Assembly (NCBI GenBank): GCA_017307755.1
Contig: JAFKGQ010000026.1
Span: 1 to 64,000 of the forward strand
Direction: 5' to 3'
DNA: 64,000 nucleotides
Source of the DNA: Chitinophagaceae bacterium
GTDB taxonomy: Bacteria; Bacteroidota; Bacteroidia; Chitinophagales; Chitinophagaceae
The notes beneath the pieces are model-generated. The model ran no database searches and had not been told where the DNA came from. It saw only the letters and a list, made by a program, of their open reading frames with translations. The number at the start of each line of letters is the position of its first letter. Within the stretch, counting starts at the first letter, position 1. Position numbers and translations under genes: made by a program. This document shows, piece after piece, positions 34,597 to 43,518 of this stretch.

Positions 34597-35226
34597 TTAA
34601 GCATAAATAACAAATTCATCCTTTGGGCGGCGAACTTTTTTCTGCCGCAACAGCCAGTCGTTGTCTTCGTCCCGGTAGCCTAATGGCAGCAGGGTCACGC
34701 TGCGGAGTCCTTTTTCCTTCAATCCCAGCAGCTCGTCAAGTTCTGCGTTACGGAAACCTTCCATGGGTGTGGCGTCCACCTGTTCGGTGGCGGCGGCTGC
34801 GATGGCGATGCCAAAGGCTACATAGGTCTGGCGGGCGGCTGCCTGGAAGCGTTCTTCCCTGGGTTTGCCTGCAAAATGGCTTTTGAGGTAATTTCGGTAG
34901 TTGTCGAGGCCGTTAGCCGGCAGGTCCCGTTCTTTGATCACCAGGTCGAATACTTCATCTATTTTTTCGTTGGTGATATCGTCCCAGGCTGCAAAGACCA
35001 GCAGGTGGGAGGCTTCTGTGATCTGGGGCTGATTGTTTGCGATGGGTCTTATCTTTTCCAGCAGGGCCGGGTCGGATATGCTGATGATATGGAAGGGTTG
35101 CAGACCGCTGTGAGTAGGGGCCAGGCGGGCGGCTTCCAGGATAATATCGACCTTTTCCTGTGGAACTTTTTTTCCATTCATACGCTTCGTGGCATAACGC
35201 CAGTTCAAAGATTCTAAAAAGCTCAT
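34597..35226 (-). CDS. NAD(P)H-dependent nitroreductase (NfsB-like)
   Basis: 209 aa, usual for the family. FMN-binding features include the N-terminal NWRYATKRMNGK, PTHSGLQPFHIISISDP and the C-terminal LLPLGYRDEDNDWL followed by KVRRPKDEFV. Such flavoproteins reduce nitroaromatics and quinones. The ~98-bp upstream spacer is very AT-rich. It lies downstream of tetR on the same strand and could be part of its regulon, which is inference. Confidence 0.9.
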   Translation of the reverse strand: MSFLESLNWRYATKRMNGKKVPQEKVDIILEAARLAPTHSGLQPFHIISISDPALLEKIRPIANNQPQITEASHLLVFAAWDDITNEKIDEVFDLVIKERDLPANGLDNYRNYLKSHFAGKPREERFQAAARQTYVAFGIAIAAAATEQVDATPMEGFRNAELDELLGLKEKGLRSVTLLPLGYRDEDNDWLLRQKKVRRPKDEFVIYA

Positions 35227-35324
35227 ATATTTTTTTCTTTTTCTTGTTAATTATATTATTAATTCTATCGCGACTATTATTTATAACACTGTTAGGAATA
35301 AGGGCAAAAAAAATTTCCTCTTAT

Positions 35325-35966
35325 TTAATGTTCAGTAGGCTGTCCTGCTGATTGTATCCCACGGATAAAGCTGCATAGTACGTCTTCCAGCACTTGTAGA
35401 GGTAATCCCTCGTGACCCGGGTGATCGTTTGTCGACCTGCCCAGGGAAGACATGTTGATGGATACCAGTCCATGGAGCATCGACCAGAACGATTGGTATT
35501 TCAGGAAGGGGTCGAAGGGTAGCGGCTTGCCTTCCGGCACCATGGCTATGATGCTGCTGCTGATCACCTCATTAAGATCTTTCATTGCGGGGATCTTACT
35601 GACTGTCTCACAGGTGGGTATACCTAATCCGAACATCAACTGGTAATATTCCTTATTGGCAAAGGCGAAGTTCCAGTAGGCTCTTCCCATGGCCCGGATC
35701 TCGTCGGCCGGGTGAGGCTTGCCTGCTTTGGCGGCTGCCAGGGCCTCCGCCAGGAGTTGAAACCCTTTTCTGTTGAATTCCAATAAGATGGCATCCTTAT
35801 TTTCAAAATGACTGTAGATAACAGGAACGCTATATTCGATGGCATCGGCAATCTTCCGGATGGAAAAGGATTGCCACCCTTCGGTGACAACCAGGTCCCA
35901 GGCGGTGTCCAGGATGCTGGACCTCACTTCTTCTTTTTGTCTTTGTTTACGATCTACGATACCCAT
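35325..35966 (-). CDS. TetR/AcrR family transcriptional regulator
   Basis: 213 aa. The N-terminal HTH is typical (AWDLVVTEGWQSFSIRKIADAI, then VPVIYSHFENKDAILLEF). The C-terminal part (AYWNFAFANKEYYQLMFG) matches TetR_C-type ligand domains of the WHG/TetR_C_13 kind. It has an excellent promoter with a 13-bp palindromic operator at its start site, so autorepression is likely. The nitroreductase follows it downstream. Confidence 0.88.
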   Translation of the reverse strand: MGIVDRKQRQKEEVRSSILDTAWDLVVTEGWQSFSIRKIADAIEYSVPVIYSHFENKDAILLEFNRKGFQLLAEALAAAKAGKPHPADEIRAMGRAYWNFAFANKEYYQLMFGLGIPTCETVSKIPAMKDLNEVISSSIIAMVPEGKPLPFDPFLKYQSFWSMLHGLVSINMSSLGRSTNDHPGHEGLPLQVLEDVLCSFIRGIQSAGQPTEH

Positions 35967-35975
35967 TTTCTAGCT

Positions 35976-36000
35976 CCGTTACTTTCCCTAACGGCGTTAG
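35976..36000 (-). promoter_or_regulatory. TetR operator
   Basis: CTAACG-G-CGTTAG (35988-36000) is a perfect 13-bp palindrome; CCGTTA (35976-35981) repeats a half-site. It lies between the -7 element and the tetR ATG at 35966, exactly where transcription should start, so a bound repressor would block initiation. Confidence 0.7.
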
Positions 36001-36031
36001 CAAAGTTACGACCATTTTTTATTTTACCAAA
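36001..36031 (-). promoter_or_regulatory. Consensus Bacteroidota promoter of tetR
   Basis: On the minus strand TTTG (36028-36031), 19 bp, then TAACTTTG (36001-36008). Both boxes and their spacing match the -33/-7 consensus. The -33 box lies within the 3' end of the upstream permease/M1 gene. Confidence 0.85.
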
Positions 36032-39000
36032 TTTATTATATCGATAGGTTTTGAATTGTTTTCCTGCTGCAGGTCGATGAGATACCCATGAGGGTCAATT
36101 TGAGCTTTAGTTGGCCTTCCTTTTACAATGATATTCATCGTTTTATGACCCGCTGTAAATCGCTGTCGCTGAAAATAAAAGGTGTCGATCCCGATGTCTA
36201 TATAATCATTCATTCCCAGGGCCGGCAGTTCTTTTCCCGTACTGTCAAAATAGTTTTTGTGTATTTCCAATTCCAGGGTGACCTTATAATTGTTGTTCCC
36301 CAGCGGGGTGGCTGTGGCTGTCAGCAACCTGTTGTCATAAAGACAGACCTTCTTCCAGCTGTCTTCTAAAAAGTATCGTATGGAGTCGGGAACGTGGGCG
36401 GCGATGGCCCTGTAGAAGTCATCCACGCCGGCGTAACAGCCTCCGTCGCGAAACGCAAATTGTTCTCTGAATGATCGCAGGGCGGCGTCCAGGCTGTCCT
36501 CACCCATGAGGCCTTGCAGTCCATATAGCGCCAGGGACGGCTTGGCGCTGTACTGGAACCAGCGATTGGCGTGGAGGAGGTCATTTTCCGGCTGGAAGTT
36601 TGTTCTTCGTCCCCAGTAGTAATCATTTTTTACCTTTTGCAATTCTTCTTTTAACCCGTCTTCTCCGTATTTCTTTTTTGTGAGCATCAGGGCCGCATAT
36701 TGAGAGAGGCCTTCGGAGATGATCTTTGAGCCCATGGTATGATTGGGCGCCACCTGTTGTCCCCACCATTGTCCTGCCAGCGAAGCGCTGGTGATAAAAT
36801 AGATATGGTCCGGCAAGCCGGGTTTCCGCATGTCGGCGTTCCAGCCGACGCGCTCGGTATTGAAGATCGTCTGGGAGAAGCCTTTCATGGTGGGGCCAAA
36901 GAAGGATATCTCCGCGAGCCGCATTTGGTCGAAGGGATAGTCACCAAACTTTTGGGACCAGGTACGGATGCCGTCTTTGAGGGCGGTCATAAAACGGGGG
37001 AGGTTGGCGGCGCCCGCAGGATCGTAGCAGAGTTCCAGCTTTACCTGTCGTCCGTCCGTCAGGGTCACTGTCTCCCTTTGTATGTCATATCGGGCTGAGG
37101 CCATGGCCATGGGGAGATAGATCCTGGGGTGATCCTGTACATAATGAAAATAATGCCGTCCTTTTGCGATCCATTCTTTTTCCAGCGTGCCGGGGGCCAC
37201 TACCCATTGGTCCTCGTCGGTGCTGACGGTGATGTCCAGGTTTATCAGGTCTGCATGGACGCCTGATTCGAGGGTCCGTCTGCCCGCGGAGTCGTCATGA
37301 GGGATGTCTTTTTTATGTTTTTCCGGCAGTCCGTATTTTTTCCGGGTATCGTTGTCATCCAGTTCTTCGTCGTCATCGTAGCCCAGCCCCGGCAAGGCGC
37401 CAGTGAATACGAAGCCGTTGCGCAGCATGCTCATGGCGTAGAGATCATTTTGGAAACCCTTATTTGAGACTTCTCCCAACACTTCTATTTCCGCGGTATC
37501 GCCGGGTTGTAAAGGCGCCGGCAGACGGTACAGCCGGTAGTCCGAGGCGCGTTGTGCAGGACTGAATAGGCTGTATTTTCCCCTTGGGAAAGAAAGGGGA
37601 TTGCTATAGGTCAACAATTGCCCGTTGTAAAGAAGGTCAAAAGACGTAATGTTGTCCCCGTCCAGCAGCAGACTGTCGATGGGTCTGCCGGTCTTATTGG
37701 TTACCGTTACCCAGGCATGTGATTCGGCTCGTTGTTGTGTGGGGTATAGATGAGCGGATATACGCAAACGGGTGACCCTGGGCTGGGGCATGTCCTCGAA
37801 ATGTTTTAGTGTTTTTTCTGCTATGGCAGCCCGTCTATCGTGTTCCGCCCCCGTAATATATTCGTTGAGATAGCTGACATTGTAATAAATATAGCCGCCT
37901 GTTGCCAGGAATACGAGTAGGAGGAGGGCGGCTCCCCAGCGGGTGGGACCCTGGAATCTTTGAAAGGCCAGGCGTCTTTTTTCCCTTAGGGTCGAGCTGA
38001 GCCCTCTTGTAAAGAAGAGTGAGCCTATGATCACCAGCACTGCGCCCGCCGTCAGCCAGTAGCCGTGGAACCAAAGTATCGGCGTGAGCATGTGCCCGAT
38101 GCCATCCATATCCGTGAATATGGCTTCCGGCGTATGTCCAAAGAGCAGGAGGTTATAATTAAAATAATGGAAGTTGTAAACAAGCGTCATCAATACCCAT
38201 ATGATGATACCCAGGGCATGGGCCGCAAATTTATTGTTCACCAGCAGGTGCACGGCATAGGAGAACAGGACCATCTCCAGCATCTGCGGCAGCAGGACGG
38301 TGAACAGGGCCGTGAGGTATATAGGGAAATTGAAGTGGTACCAACCTCGGGCGATCTGGACCCCGCAACCCACCAGCAGGGGGACAAGCGCGAGAAAGAC
38401 CGCCAGACAGCAGAGACTTGTCAGCTTGGACAGGTTCAGCACCCAGGTGGGCGGAGGCAGGGCATCGTTGATAAAGGAGAACCGCGTCTGCCTCTCCCGA
38501 TGCACCGTCTCGCCTGTGTAAAATATAATGATAAAAAAGATAAAGGACCCTAAGATTTCAACAAATACGTCCATAAAAAAAGATGTACGGGGATAGTCGC
38601 GGACCTTAAAATTGCCCGGGCCGTGATAAAATACAAAAGAAAGAAAGATGAGCCCGCCGGATAAAATGATCCAGAAATAGTTGTCCCGTATGATATTCAG
38701 CAGCTCGATCCTGGTCAGGCTGAGCCAGGTCTTTCGATGATAGGAGCCTTCCAGGTTGACCTGTACCTTGCGGAATACGGCCCGGATGCCGTTGCGTTTG
38801 ATGTTTACCGTTGTTTCAGGCGCGGTTGCACGCCGGCTCTGACTACCGCTGAAGAACCGTTCGAAGCTGAACCGTCTGTAGGTGATGAGCAGTATCACCG
38901 CGCCTACGGAGGTCCAGATGATGCGATTAAGCAGGATTAACCCATGCATATGGACGACGGATGTATTCAACTGTTCCGGTGACCAGTCGCCTATTTCGTA

Positions 39001-39654
39001 CCGGAATCCATTCATAAGAAATGGATCTGCAATAAAGATCACGGTGGGGTTATTGATATTGCTTAAAAAGAAGTTGGCCAGGAGGTAGCCCAGGAACAGG
39101 AAGAGCCCGCTGCTGTAGATCACTTTTACATTCCTGAAAACAGCCACCAGTCCGAAGAAAAGGGCGGAGGTAAAAAAGATATTGGGCAGTATGATGGTGA
39201 CAAAGGGATAAAAGTAATAGTAGAGGCGGTTGGGGCCATACCGGTCGGCCGGAGCCCATCCCAGCAGCGGGCCCAGCCTGGTGCCCAGCCATACGCCCAG
39301 GAATACGCCAATGCCGATGAGCAGGACAAAGAGGAACGAGCCCAGCCAGCGCCCCCAGAAATAGCCCGCTTTTGTAATGGGGTAGGAGAGGTAATATTCT
39401 TTTGTATTGTGTTCGATGTCGCGATATAGGGGAACTCCCATGATGGAAGAGCTTGCCAGCATAAGAAAAATACTGGCGGCGGATGAGAAGATGGCCAGCA
39501 TGGCGGGGGCGTTGAAATGCTCTTTTTCTACCACGGGCAGGGCCCCGTGTGCATAATTGAGAAAGGCGAGTCCAACGGCTAAAAGAAAAAATATATAAAA
39601 GGCGGGTCGGCGCAGCCGGTATTTTATTTCGAAAAGAAAGATCTGCAGCAGCAT
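36019..39654 (-). CDS. ABC-2 permease fused to an M1 peptidase-like domain lacking the zinc motif
   Basis: 1211 aa. About the first 560 residues hold some twelve membrane helices of ABC-2 permease type; the rest is a gluzincin M1-like domain facing away from the membrane. In active relatives the motif HExxH precedes QWWG. Here the same place reads ASLAG (957-961) before QWWG (962-965), so both His ligands and the catalytic Glu are missing, although the third-ligand Glu E981 (SEGLSQY) is kept. The domain is probably not a peptidase. It is the last gene of the ABC operon, 9 bp after its ATPase partner. Confidence 0.88.
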   Translation of the reverse strand: MLLQIFLFEIKYRLRRPAFYIFFLLAVGLAFLNYAHGALPVVEKEHFNAPAMLAIFSSAASIFLMLASSSIMGVPLYRDIEHNTKEYYLSYPITKAGYFWGRWLGSFLFVLLIGIGVFLGVWLGTRLGPLLGWAPADRYGPNRLYYYFYPFVTIILPNIFFTSALFFGLVAVFRNVKVIYSSGLFLFLGYLLANFFLSNINNPTVIFIADPFLMNGFRYEIGDWSPEQLNTSVVHMHGLILLNRIIWTSVGAVILLITYRRFSFERFFSGSQSRRATAPETTVNIKRNGIRAVFRKVQVNLEGSYHRKTWLSLTRIELLNIIRDNYFWIILSGGLIFLSFVFYHGPGNFKVRDYPRTSFFMDVFVEILGSFIFFIIIFYTGETVHRERQTRFSFINDALPPPTWVLNLSKLTSLCCLAVFLALVPLLVGCGVQIARGWYHFNFPIYLTALFTVLLPQMLEMVLFSYAVHLLVNNKFAAHALGIIIWVLMTLVYNFHYFNYNLLLFGHTPEAIFTDMDGIGHMLTPILWFHGYWLTAGAVLVIIGSLFFTRGLSSTLREKRRLAFQRFQGPTRWGAALLLLVFLATGGYIYYNVSYLNEYITGAEHDRRAAIAEKTLKHFEDMPQPRVTRLRISAHLYPTQQRAESHAWVTVTNKTGRPIDSLLLDGDNITSFDLLYNGQLLTYSNPLSFPRGKYSLFSPAQRASDYRLYRLPAPLQPGDTAEIEVLGEVSNKGFQNDLYAMSMLRNGFVFTGALPGLGYDDDEELDDNDTRKKYGLPEKHKKDIPHDDSAGRRTLESGVHADLINLDITVSTDEDQWVVAPGTLEKEWIAKGRHYFHYVQDHPRIYLPMAMASARYDIQRETVTLTDGRQVKLELCYDPAGAANLPRFMTALKDGIRTWSQKFGDYPFDQMRLAEISFFGPTMKGFSQTIFNTERVGWNADMRKPGLPDHIYFITSASLAGQWWGQQVAPNHTMGSKIISEGLSQYAALMLTKKKYGEDGLKEELQKVKNDYYWGRRTNFQPENDLLHANRWFQYSAKPSLALYGLQGLMGEDSLDAALRSFREQFAFRDGGCYAGVDDFYRAIAAHVPDSIRYFLEDSWKKVCLYDNRLLTATATPLGNNNYKVTLELEIHKNYFDSTGKELPALGMNDYIDIGIDTFYFQRQRFTAGHKTMNIIVKGRPTKAQIDPHGYLIDLQQENNSKPIDIINLVK

Positions 39655-39663
39655 GCGAAAGGT

Positions 39664-40551
39664 TTATAAGGTGTTTATGTCCATTTTGGCGGCGATATGG
39701 CTGAAGTATACGTCTTCCAGATTAGGCTCGCTGGGGGTAAACCCGTTGCCGGGCGCGTTGCCGGCGAGTATACGGATATACAGTTCGCCTGCTTTTAGCT
39801 GGGTGGAAAGGATGGTATAGTCTTGCTGGTATCGTATCACCTCGTCTTTTGGGATCATCTTACTATATACTCTTCCATCCATCTCTGTCATGGCCTGCTC
39901 CGGCTGACCGCTGTACAGCACCTCACCCTGGCAGATGATGGCAAAGCGGGAGCAGAGGGTGCTGACGTCTTCCACGATATGGGTGGAGAGGATGACGATG
40001 GTATTCTCTCCCAGGTGGCTTAGCAGGTTGTAGAATCGGTTGCGTTCCGCCGGATCGAGTCCTGCCGTCGGCTCATCCACGATAATAAGCCGGGGACGGC
40101 CGATCAGCGCCTGTGCGATGCCCCATCTTTGTTTCATGCCGCCTGAGAATGTACCCAGCTTCTTTTTTCTGTCCTTATATAAGTTGACGTTGTTGAGCAG
40201 CTCGCCTACCAGCTCCTTTCGTTCGCCGGCCTGCTGTACGCCTTTTAGCCGGGCGACGTGGTCCAGCATCTGTTCGGCGGAGATACGGGGGTAGACGCCA
40301 AATTCCTGGGGCAGATAGCCAAGTAATTTCCGGACGGCTGTCTTTTCGCGGAGGACGTCCAGATCGTCGAGGAAGACAGTGCCTTCGTCGGCTTCCTGCA
40401 GGGTAGCGATGGTACGCATCAGCGAGGATTTCCCGGCTCCGTTGGGCCCCAGCAGACCGAACATACCGTTGGCGAGTGTGAGGTTGACGTCTTTTAGCGC
40501 GCGTACGCCGCCCTTGTAGGTCTTGGAAAGACCTCTAATAGTGAGTTGCAT
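39664..40551 (-). CDS. ABC transporter ATP-binding protein
   Basis: 295 aa. Walker A GPNGAGKSSLM, Q-loop LPQEFGVYP, signature TFSGGMKQRWGIAQAL and Walker B LIIVDEPTAGLDP are intact. The ~70-residue C-terminal extension is typical of ATPases paired with ABC-2 permeases. The partner permease/M1 gene follows by 9 bp. The exported substrate is unknown. Confidence 0.92.
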   Translation of the reverse strand: MQLTIRGLSKTYKGGVRALKDVNLTLANGMFGLLGPNGAGKSSLMRTIATLQEADEGTVFLDDLDVLREKTAVRKLLGYLPQEFGVYPRISAEQMLDHVARLKGVQQAGERKELVGELLNNVNLYKDRKKKLGTFSGGMKQRWGIAQALIGRPRLIIVDEPTAGLDPAERNRFYNLLSHLGENTIVILSTHIVEDVSTLCSRFAIICQGEVLYSGQPEQAMTEMDGRVYSKMIPKDEVIRYQQDYTILSTQLKAGELYIRILAGNAPGNGFTPSEPNLEDVYFSHIAAKMDINTL

Positions 40552-40581
40552 ATAAATTTTTTATGGAAGGTGTGAGTTACT

Positions 40582-41313
40582 TCATTGTCCTGTCTTAATC
40601 AGCTTGTCCAGGTTGGCCCCTGTGAGGTTGATCCTCGAGTGGGGGGTATGTTGGATATTGATAGAGTCGATGGTAGTTATCTGATCATTGATCTCGGAGA
40701 GTTCATCCAGGCGGACGGTGAGTTTGTGGATCATTGCATTCTGATGCAGCACCAGCTTGCAGTTCTCCGCCTGCACCTGCACATGGTCATAATATTGGTT
40801 GAGATAGTCCGTGCCACCAGCCCCATAGGTTTCTCCCAGCCAAAGCTGACTATAGGTGGCCTGCACCTGCAGGTTAAGCTTGCCGGGTTGTCTGCTACCC
40901 TGCAGGAATGCCAATACCCCGTTCAGCCGGATGTCCGTATGAGGAGGTGCGTGTACGGTGATCCAGGGACGATCGCTGTATTGTTGAAAAACGCCGTGGG
41001 GGTTGATGACAAGCAGGCTGTCGCCTCTTACGATCAGTGAATCCTCCATCAGTCTGCAGCTGACCTTGCCATGGGCATCCTCCTGGATCTGTATAAGGAA
41101 ACTGTCGGAGGGTATCACCTTGACATTGATATCACCCTCCAGAACGACCAGGCGCGGGGCTTTACCTTTATATATGGGGAGCCATCCGGCTTCAGAATGA
41201 ACGCTGACGATATGTCCCGCTTTTAGCCGGGCATACAATGTGAGATGGACGACGCCAAAAACACCCAGCACCAGGAGCGCGAGGGTCAGTAATAATTTAT
41301 TGCTTGTCTTCAT
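40582..41313 (-). CDS. Hypothetical anchored beta-rich protein (GIN/DUF2807-like)
   Basis: 243 aa with one N-terminal membrane helix (about 7-27) and an otherwise extracytoplasmic, beta-strand-rich chain. Repeating short strands (DIRLNGVLAFLQGS, KLNLQVQATYSQLWLG, NCKLVLHQNAMIHKLTV) resemble head GIN-domain (DUF2807) proteins that often accompany Bacteroidota ABC operons. The family call is tentative. It sits between the GntR gene and the second ATPase. Confidence 0.6.
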   Translation of the reverse strand: MKTSNKLLLTLALLVLGVFGVVHLTLYARLKAGHIVSVHSEAGWLPIYKGKAPRLVVLEGDINVKVIPSDSFLIQIQEDAHGKVSCRLMEDSLIVRGDSLLVINPHGVFQQYSDRPWITVHAPPHTDIRLNGVLAFLQGSRQPGKLNLQVQATYSQLWLGETYGAGGTDYLNQYYDHVQVQAENCKLVLHQNAMIHKLTVRLDELSEINDQITTIDSINIQHTPHSRINLTGANLDKLIKTGQ

Positions 41314-41331
41314 ATATCTTATTGAAAGGTG

Positions 41332-41703
41332 CTATGAAAAAAACTGTTTTCTGTATTGTTCATACCGGGGCTTTAATTCCTCCGGGTCCATGCCCAGGAG
41401 GAACAGACTGCGGAACACCCGGGGCAGATCTTTTTCTATAAACACCTGCTTTCTGTATCGGCCGGCCTGCTCGATGGCGTTGGGGGCCGTAAAGAACCCG
41501 ATGCCCCGCTGGTTGAAAATGATCTCCTGCTGCTGAAGGAATTCATAGGTCCGCATCACCGTATTGGGATTGACTTCCAGCTGCACGGCCAATTCCCGAA
41601 CGGAAGGTATGCGCGCCCCGGCCTCCCATTCCTTTAGCAGGATCTTTTCGCAGACATAGTCGGCGATCTGCAGATAGATGCTTTGTGATTCGCTGAACTG
41701 CAT
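41332..41703 (-). CDS. YtrA-type GntR regulator
   Basis: 123 aa: a GntR winged helix (YLQIADYVCEKILLKEWEAGARIPSVRELAVQLEVNPNTVMRTYEFL, cited as domain limits 9-55) followed by a short ~45-residue helical dimerisation tail, as in the YtrA subfamily. YtrA proteins repress the ABC operons in which they are encoded. An 11-bp inverted repeat next to the first gene of this operon (43390-43417) is the likely operator. Confidence 0.9.
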   Translation of the reverse strand: MQFSESQSIYLQIADYVCEKILLKEWEAGARIPSVRELAVQLEVNPNTVMRTYEFLQQQEIIFNQRGIGFFTAPNAIEQAGRYRKQVFIEKDLPRVFRSLFLLGMDPEELKPRYEQYRKQFFS

Positions 41704-41705
41704 GT

Positions 41706-42551
41706 TTACACTTCTTTTTCTTTTAACCGGAAATAGGTGATCACCCAGAACGCGGGGGGGAAGCTGTATTGTATCACAAGGATCAACAACCTTTCAGTTG
41801 CTTCCGGCAGCCTGACCATCCGGAATACAGCGGTGTTGTCGGAGTTATCGTACCATCGTAACATATCGTAAGCGTGCCAGCCGTCAGGCAGACGTTCAGT
41901 TACCGCCTTATCTGTGAACAAGACAAAGACCAGCCAGAAAAGCAACAGCGCCAGGACGGTCTTTATAAAGCTCCAACGGGTGAAATATACCGAGCCCAGC
42001 AGAAAGGCGGATTGGACGGCGAAATAACCCAGGAGGAAGAGATGGAACTTTCTGTCCGGGATGGGCGCCCATGGATTATTCCAGAGGTTAAGCACTTGTA
42101 CGCTACTGATGGGTTCAAAGGTCCCAGGCCAGTGCTGGTGTTCACGGGCAATGATCCGATTGGCAAGCGATACCATGGGGATATCGACGAGATAGAACAC
42201 GGCTGTATAGGCCAGGAAGAATAATACTACGCCGAACAGGATACCGCATAAAAGTTTTTCGAGGTGACTGGCGGGTATCGACAAATATTGTATCGCCCTG
42301 GATTTGCTGCCCAGCTCGGAAAAAATAGTGCTGGCATAAAAGCATCCGATGAAATAGAGCCCGAAGTAATAAGCGGAGTACTGCAGAAATAAGTTGAGGG
42401 GACCGAATTTGTCGATGGTCAGCAGAAAGCCATACCAGGCGGCCAATAATCCTCCCATCGCCAGCAGCGCCAGCAGATAGCGTTTACGATTTTCCGCCCA
42501 ATGATCGGCTACCAGCATTACCCACCGGCTGAATACAAAAGTTTGGTTCAT
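41706..42551 (-). CDS. ABC-2-type permease (hypothetical membrane protein)
   Basis: 281 aa with about six membrane helices (near 26-44, 56-76, 105-125, 173-190, 195-212 and 250-270). No enzymatic motif. It lies 3 bp after an ABC ATPase gene and 2 bp before the GntR gene, and is best read as that ATPase's membrane partner. Confidence 0.75.
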   Translation of the reverse strand: MNQTFVFSRWVMLVADHWAENRKRYLLALLAMGGLLAAWYGFLLTIDKFGPLNLFLQYSAYYFGLYFIGCFYASTIFSELGSKSRAIQYLSIPASHLEKLLCGILFGVVLFFLAYTAVFYLVDIPMVSLANRIIAREHQHWPGTFEPISSVQVLNLWNNPWAPIPDRKFHLFLLGYFAVQSAFLLGSVYFTRWSFIKTVLALLLFWLVFVLFTDKAVTERLPDGWHAYDMLRWYDNSDNTAVFRMVRLPEATERLLILVIQYSFPPAFWVITYFRLKEKEV

Positions 42552-42554
42552 GCG

Positions 42555-43388
42555 TTATGGTTTGAATACCCTGTTTATTTTTTCGCTTTCTAAAATGACG
42601 GCCTTGTATAACATTTCCAGATCAGGACGGCTGTCCTCCCCGTATGTATTGGGCAATACGAGGGCATTACCTTTCAATGAAGATTCACTATAGAGGGCTT
42701 GTGCGGTCTGTTCAGGATCAAAGGACAACGTGAATGTCAATTTTTGAGAGATAGTATCCATGCCCTGGTCGAAGAGGATCCTGCCTTCTTCGATGACGAG
42801 GATACGATCTATAAGGTTCTCCAGGTCCTTTACCTGGTGGGTGCTGATCAGGATACATTGACGTTCGTCCAGCGATCCGGCTATCACTTTTCTGAACTGG
42901 CTTTTGCTGAGGATATCCAGGCCATTGGTGGGTTCGTCCATCAGCAGGAGGGAGGCATTGACGGCCAGGGCAAAGCTGATAAGCAGCTTTTTTTGCTGAC
43001 CATAGCTCATCTCCTGCATGCTGCCTTCCAGGGGGATATCGAACCCCGTGATATTGCGGTGGAACTGTTCCTGGCTAAAACGGGGATAAAAGCCTGCAAG
43101 GTGTCGTACCCACCGGGAGATGGGGATGGCCGGCAGATGGAATTCTTCCGGCAGCAGGAATACCTGCTGTAAAAAAGCGGGTTGGCGCCGGCGGGGCTCG
43201 AAACCCAGCACATCGATGCGTCCTCCTTTTGGAAAGAGAAAGCCTGCCAGGCTCCGGAGCAGGGTGGATTTACCTGTCCCGTTCTGTCCCAACAGCCCAT
43301 AGATGTGCCCTGGCTCAAGGTGAAGGTTAAGTCCCCTGAAGATAGGCTTACGCCTGTAAGCAAAACTAAAATCCTGGATGTTTACCAT
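42555..43388 (-). CDS. ABC transporter ATP-binding protein, first gene of operon
   Basis: 277 aa. Walker A GQNGTGKSTLL, Walker B LLLMDEPTNGLD and the H-loop STHQVKDLE are intact; the signature is MSYGQQKK, a variant of LSGGQ common in YtrB-like ATPases. The start codon lies one base from the operator at 43390, so the transcript leader must be extremely short or absent. It pairs with the permease 3 bp downstream. Confidence 0.9.
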   Translation of the reverse strand: MVNIQDFSFAYRRKPIFRGLNLHLEPGHIYGLLGQNGTGKSTLLRSLAGFLFPKGGRIDVLGFEPRRRQPAFLQQVFLLPEEFHLPAIPISRWVRHLAGFYPRFSQEQFHRNITGFDIPLEGSMQEMSYGQQKKLLISFALAVNASLLLMDEPTNGLDILSKSQFRKVIAGSLDERQCILISTHQVKDLENLIDRILVIEEGRILFDQGMDTISQKLTFTLSFDPEQTAQALYSESSLKGNALVLPNTYGEDSRPDLEMLYKAVILESEKINRVFKP

Positions 43389-43389
43389 T

Positions 43390-43417
43390 TTAGTGTACTA
43401 GTTAAGTAGTGCACTAA
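43390..43417 (-). promoter_or_regulatory. YtrA-type GntR operator
   Basis: TTAGTGTACTA (43390-43400), 6 bp, TAGTGCACTAA (43407-43417): an inverted repeat with 10 of 11 positions matching. It directly precedes the ATPase start codon. TTTG at about 43444-43447 on the minus strand could be the -33 element of the promoter it covers; the -7 box is weak. Confidence 0.75.
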
Positions 43418-43518
43418 GGTCTAAAAAGAATCCGATAGCTCCAAATAAAATTTTTAGAATAAGAAAGGCTTGCTAAAATGAGTATATTCATCCCTGTTTT
43501 TGTCTCAATCATCCTGTT

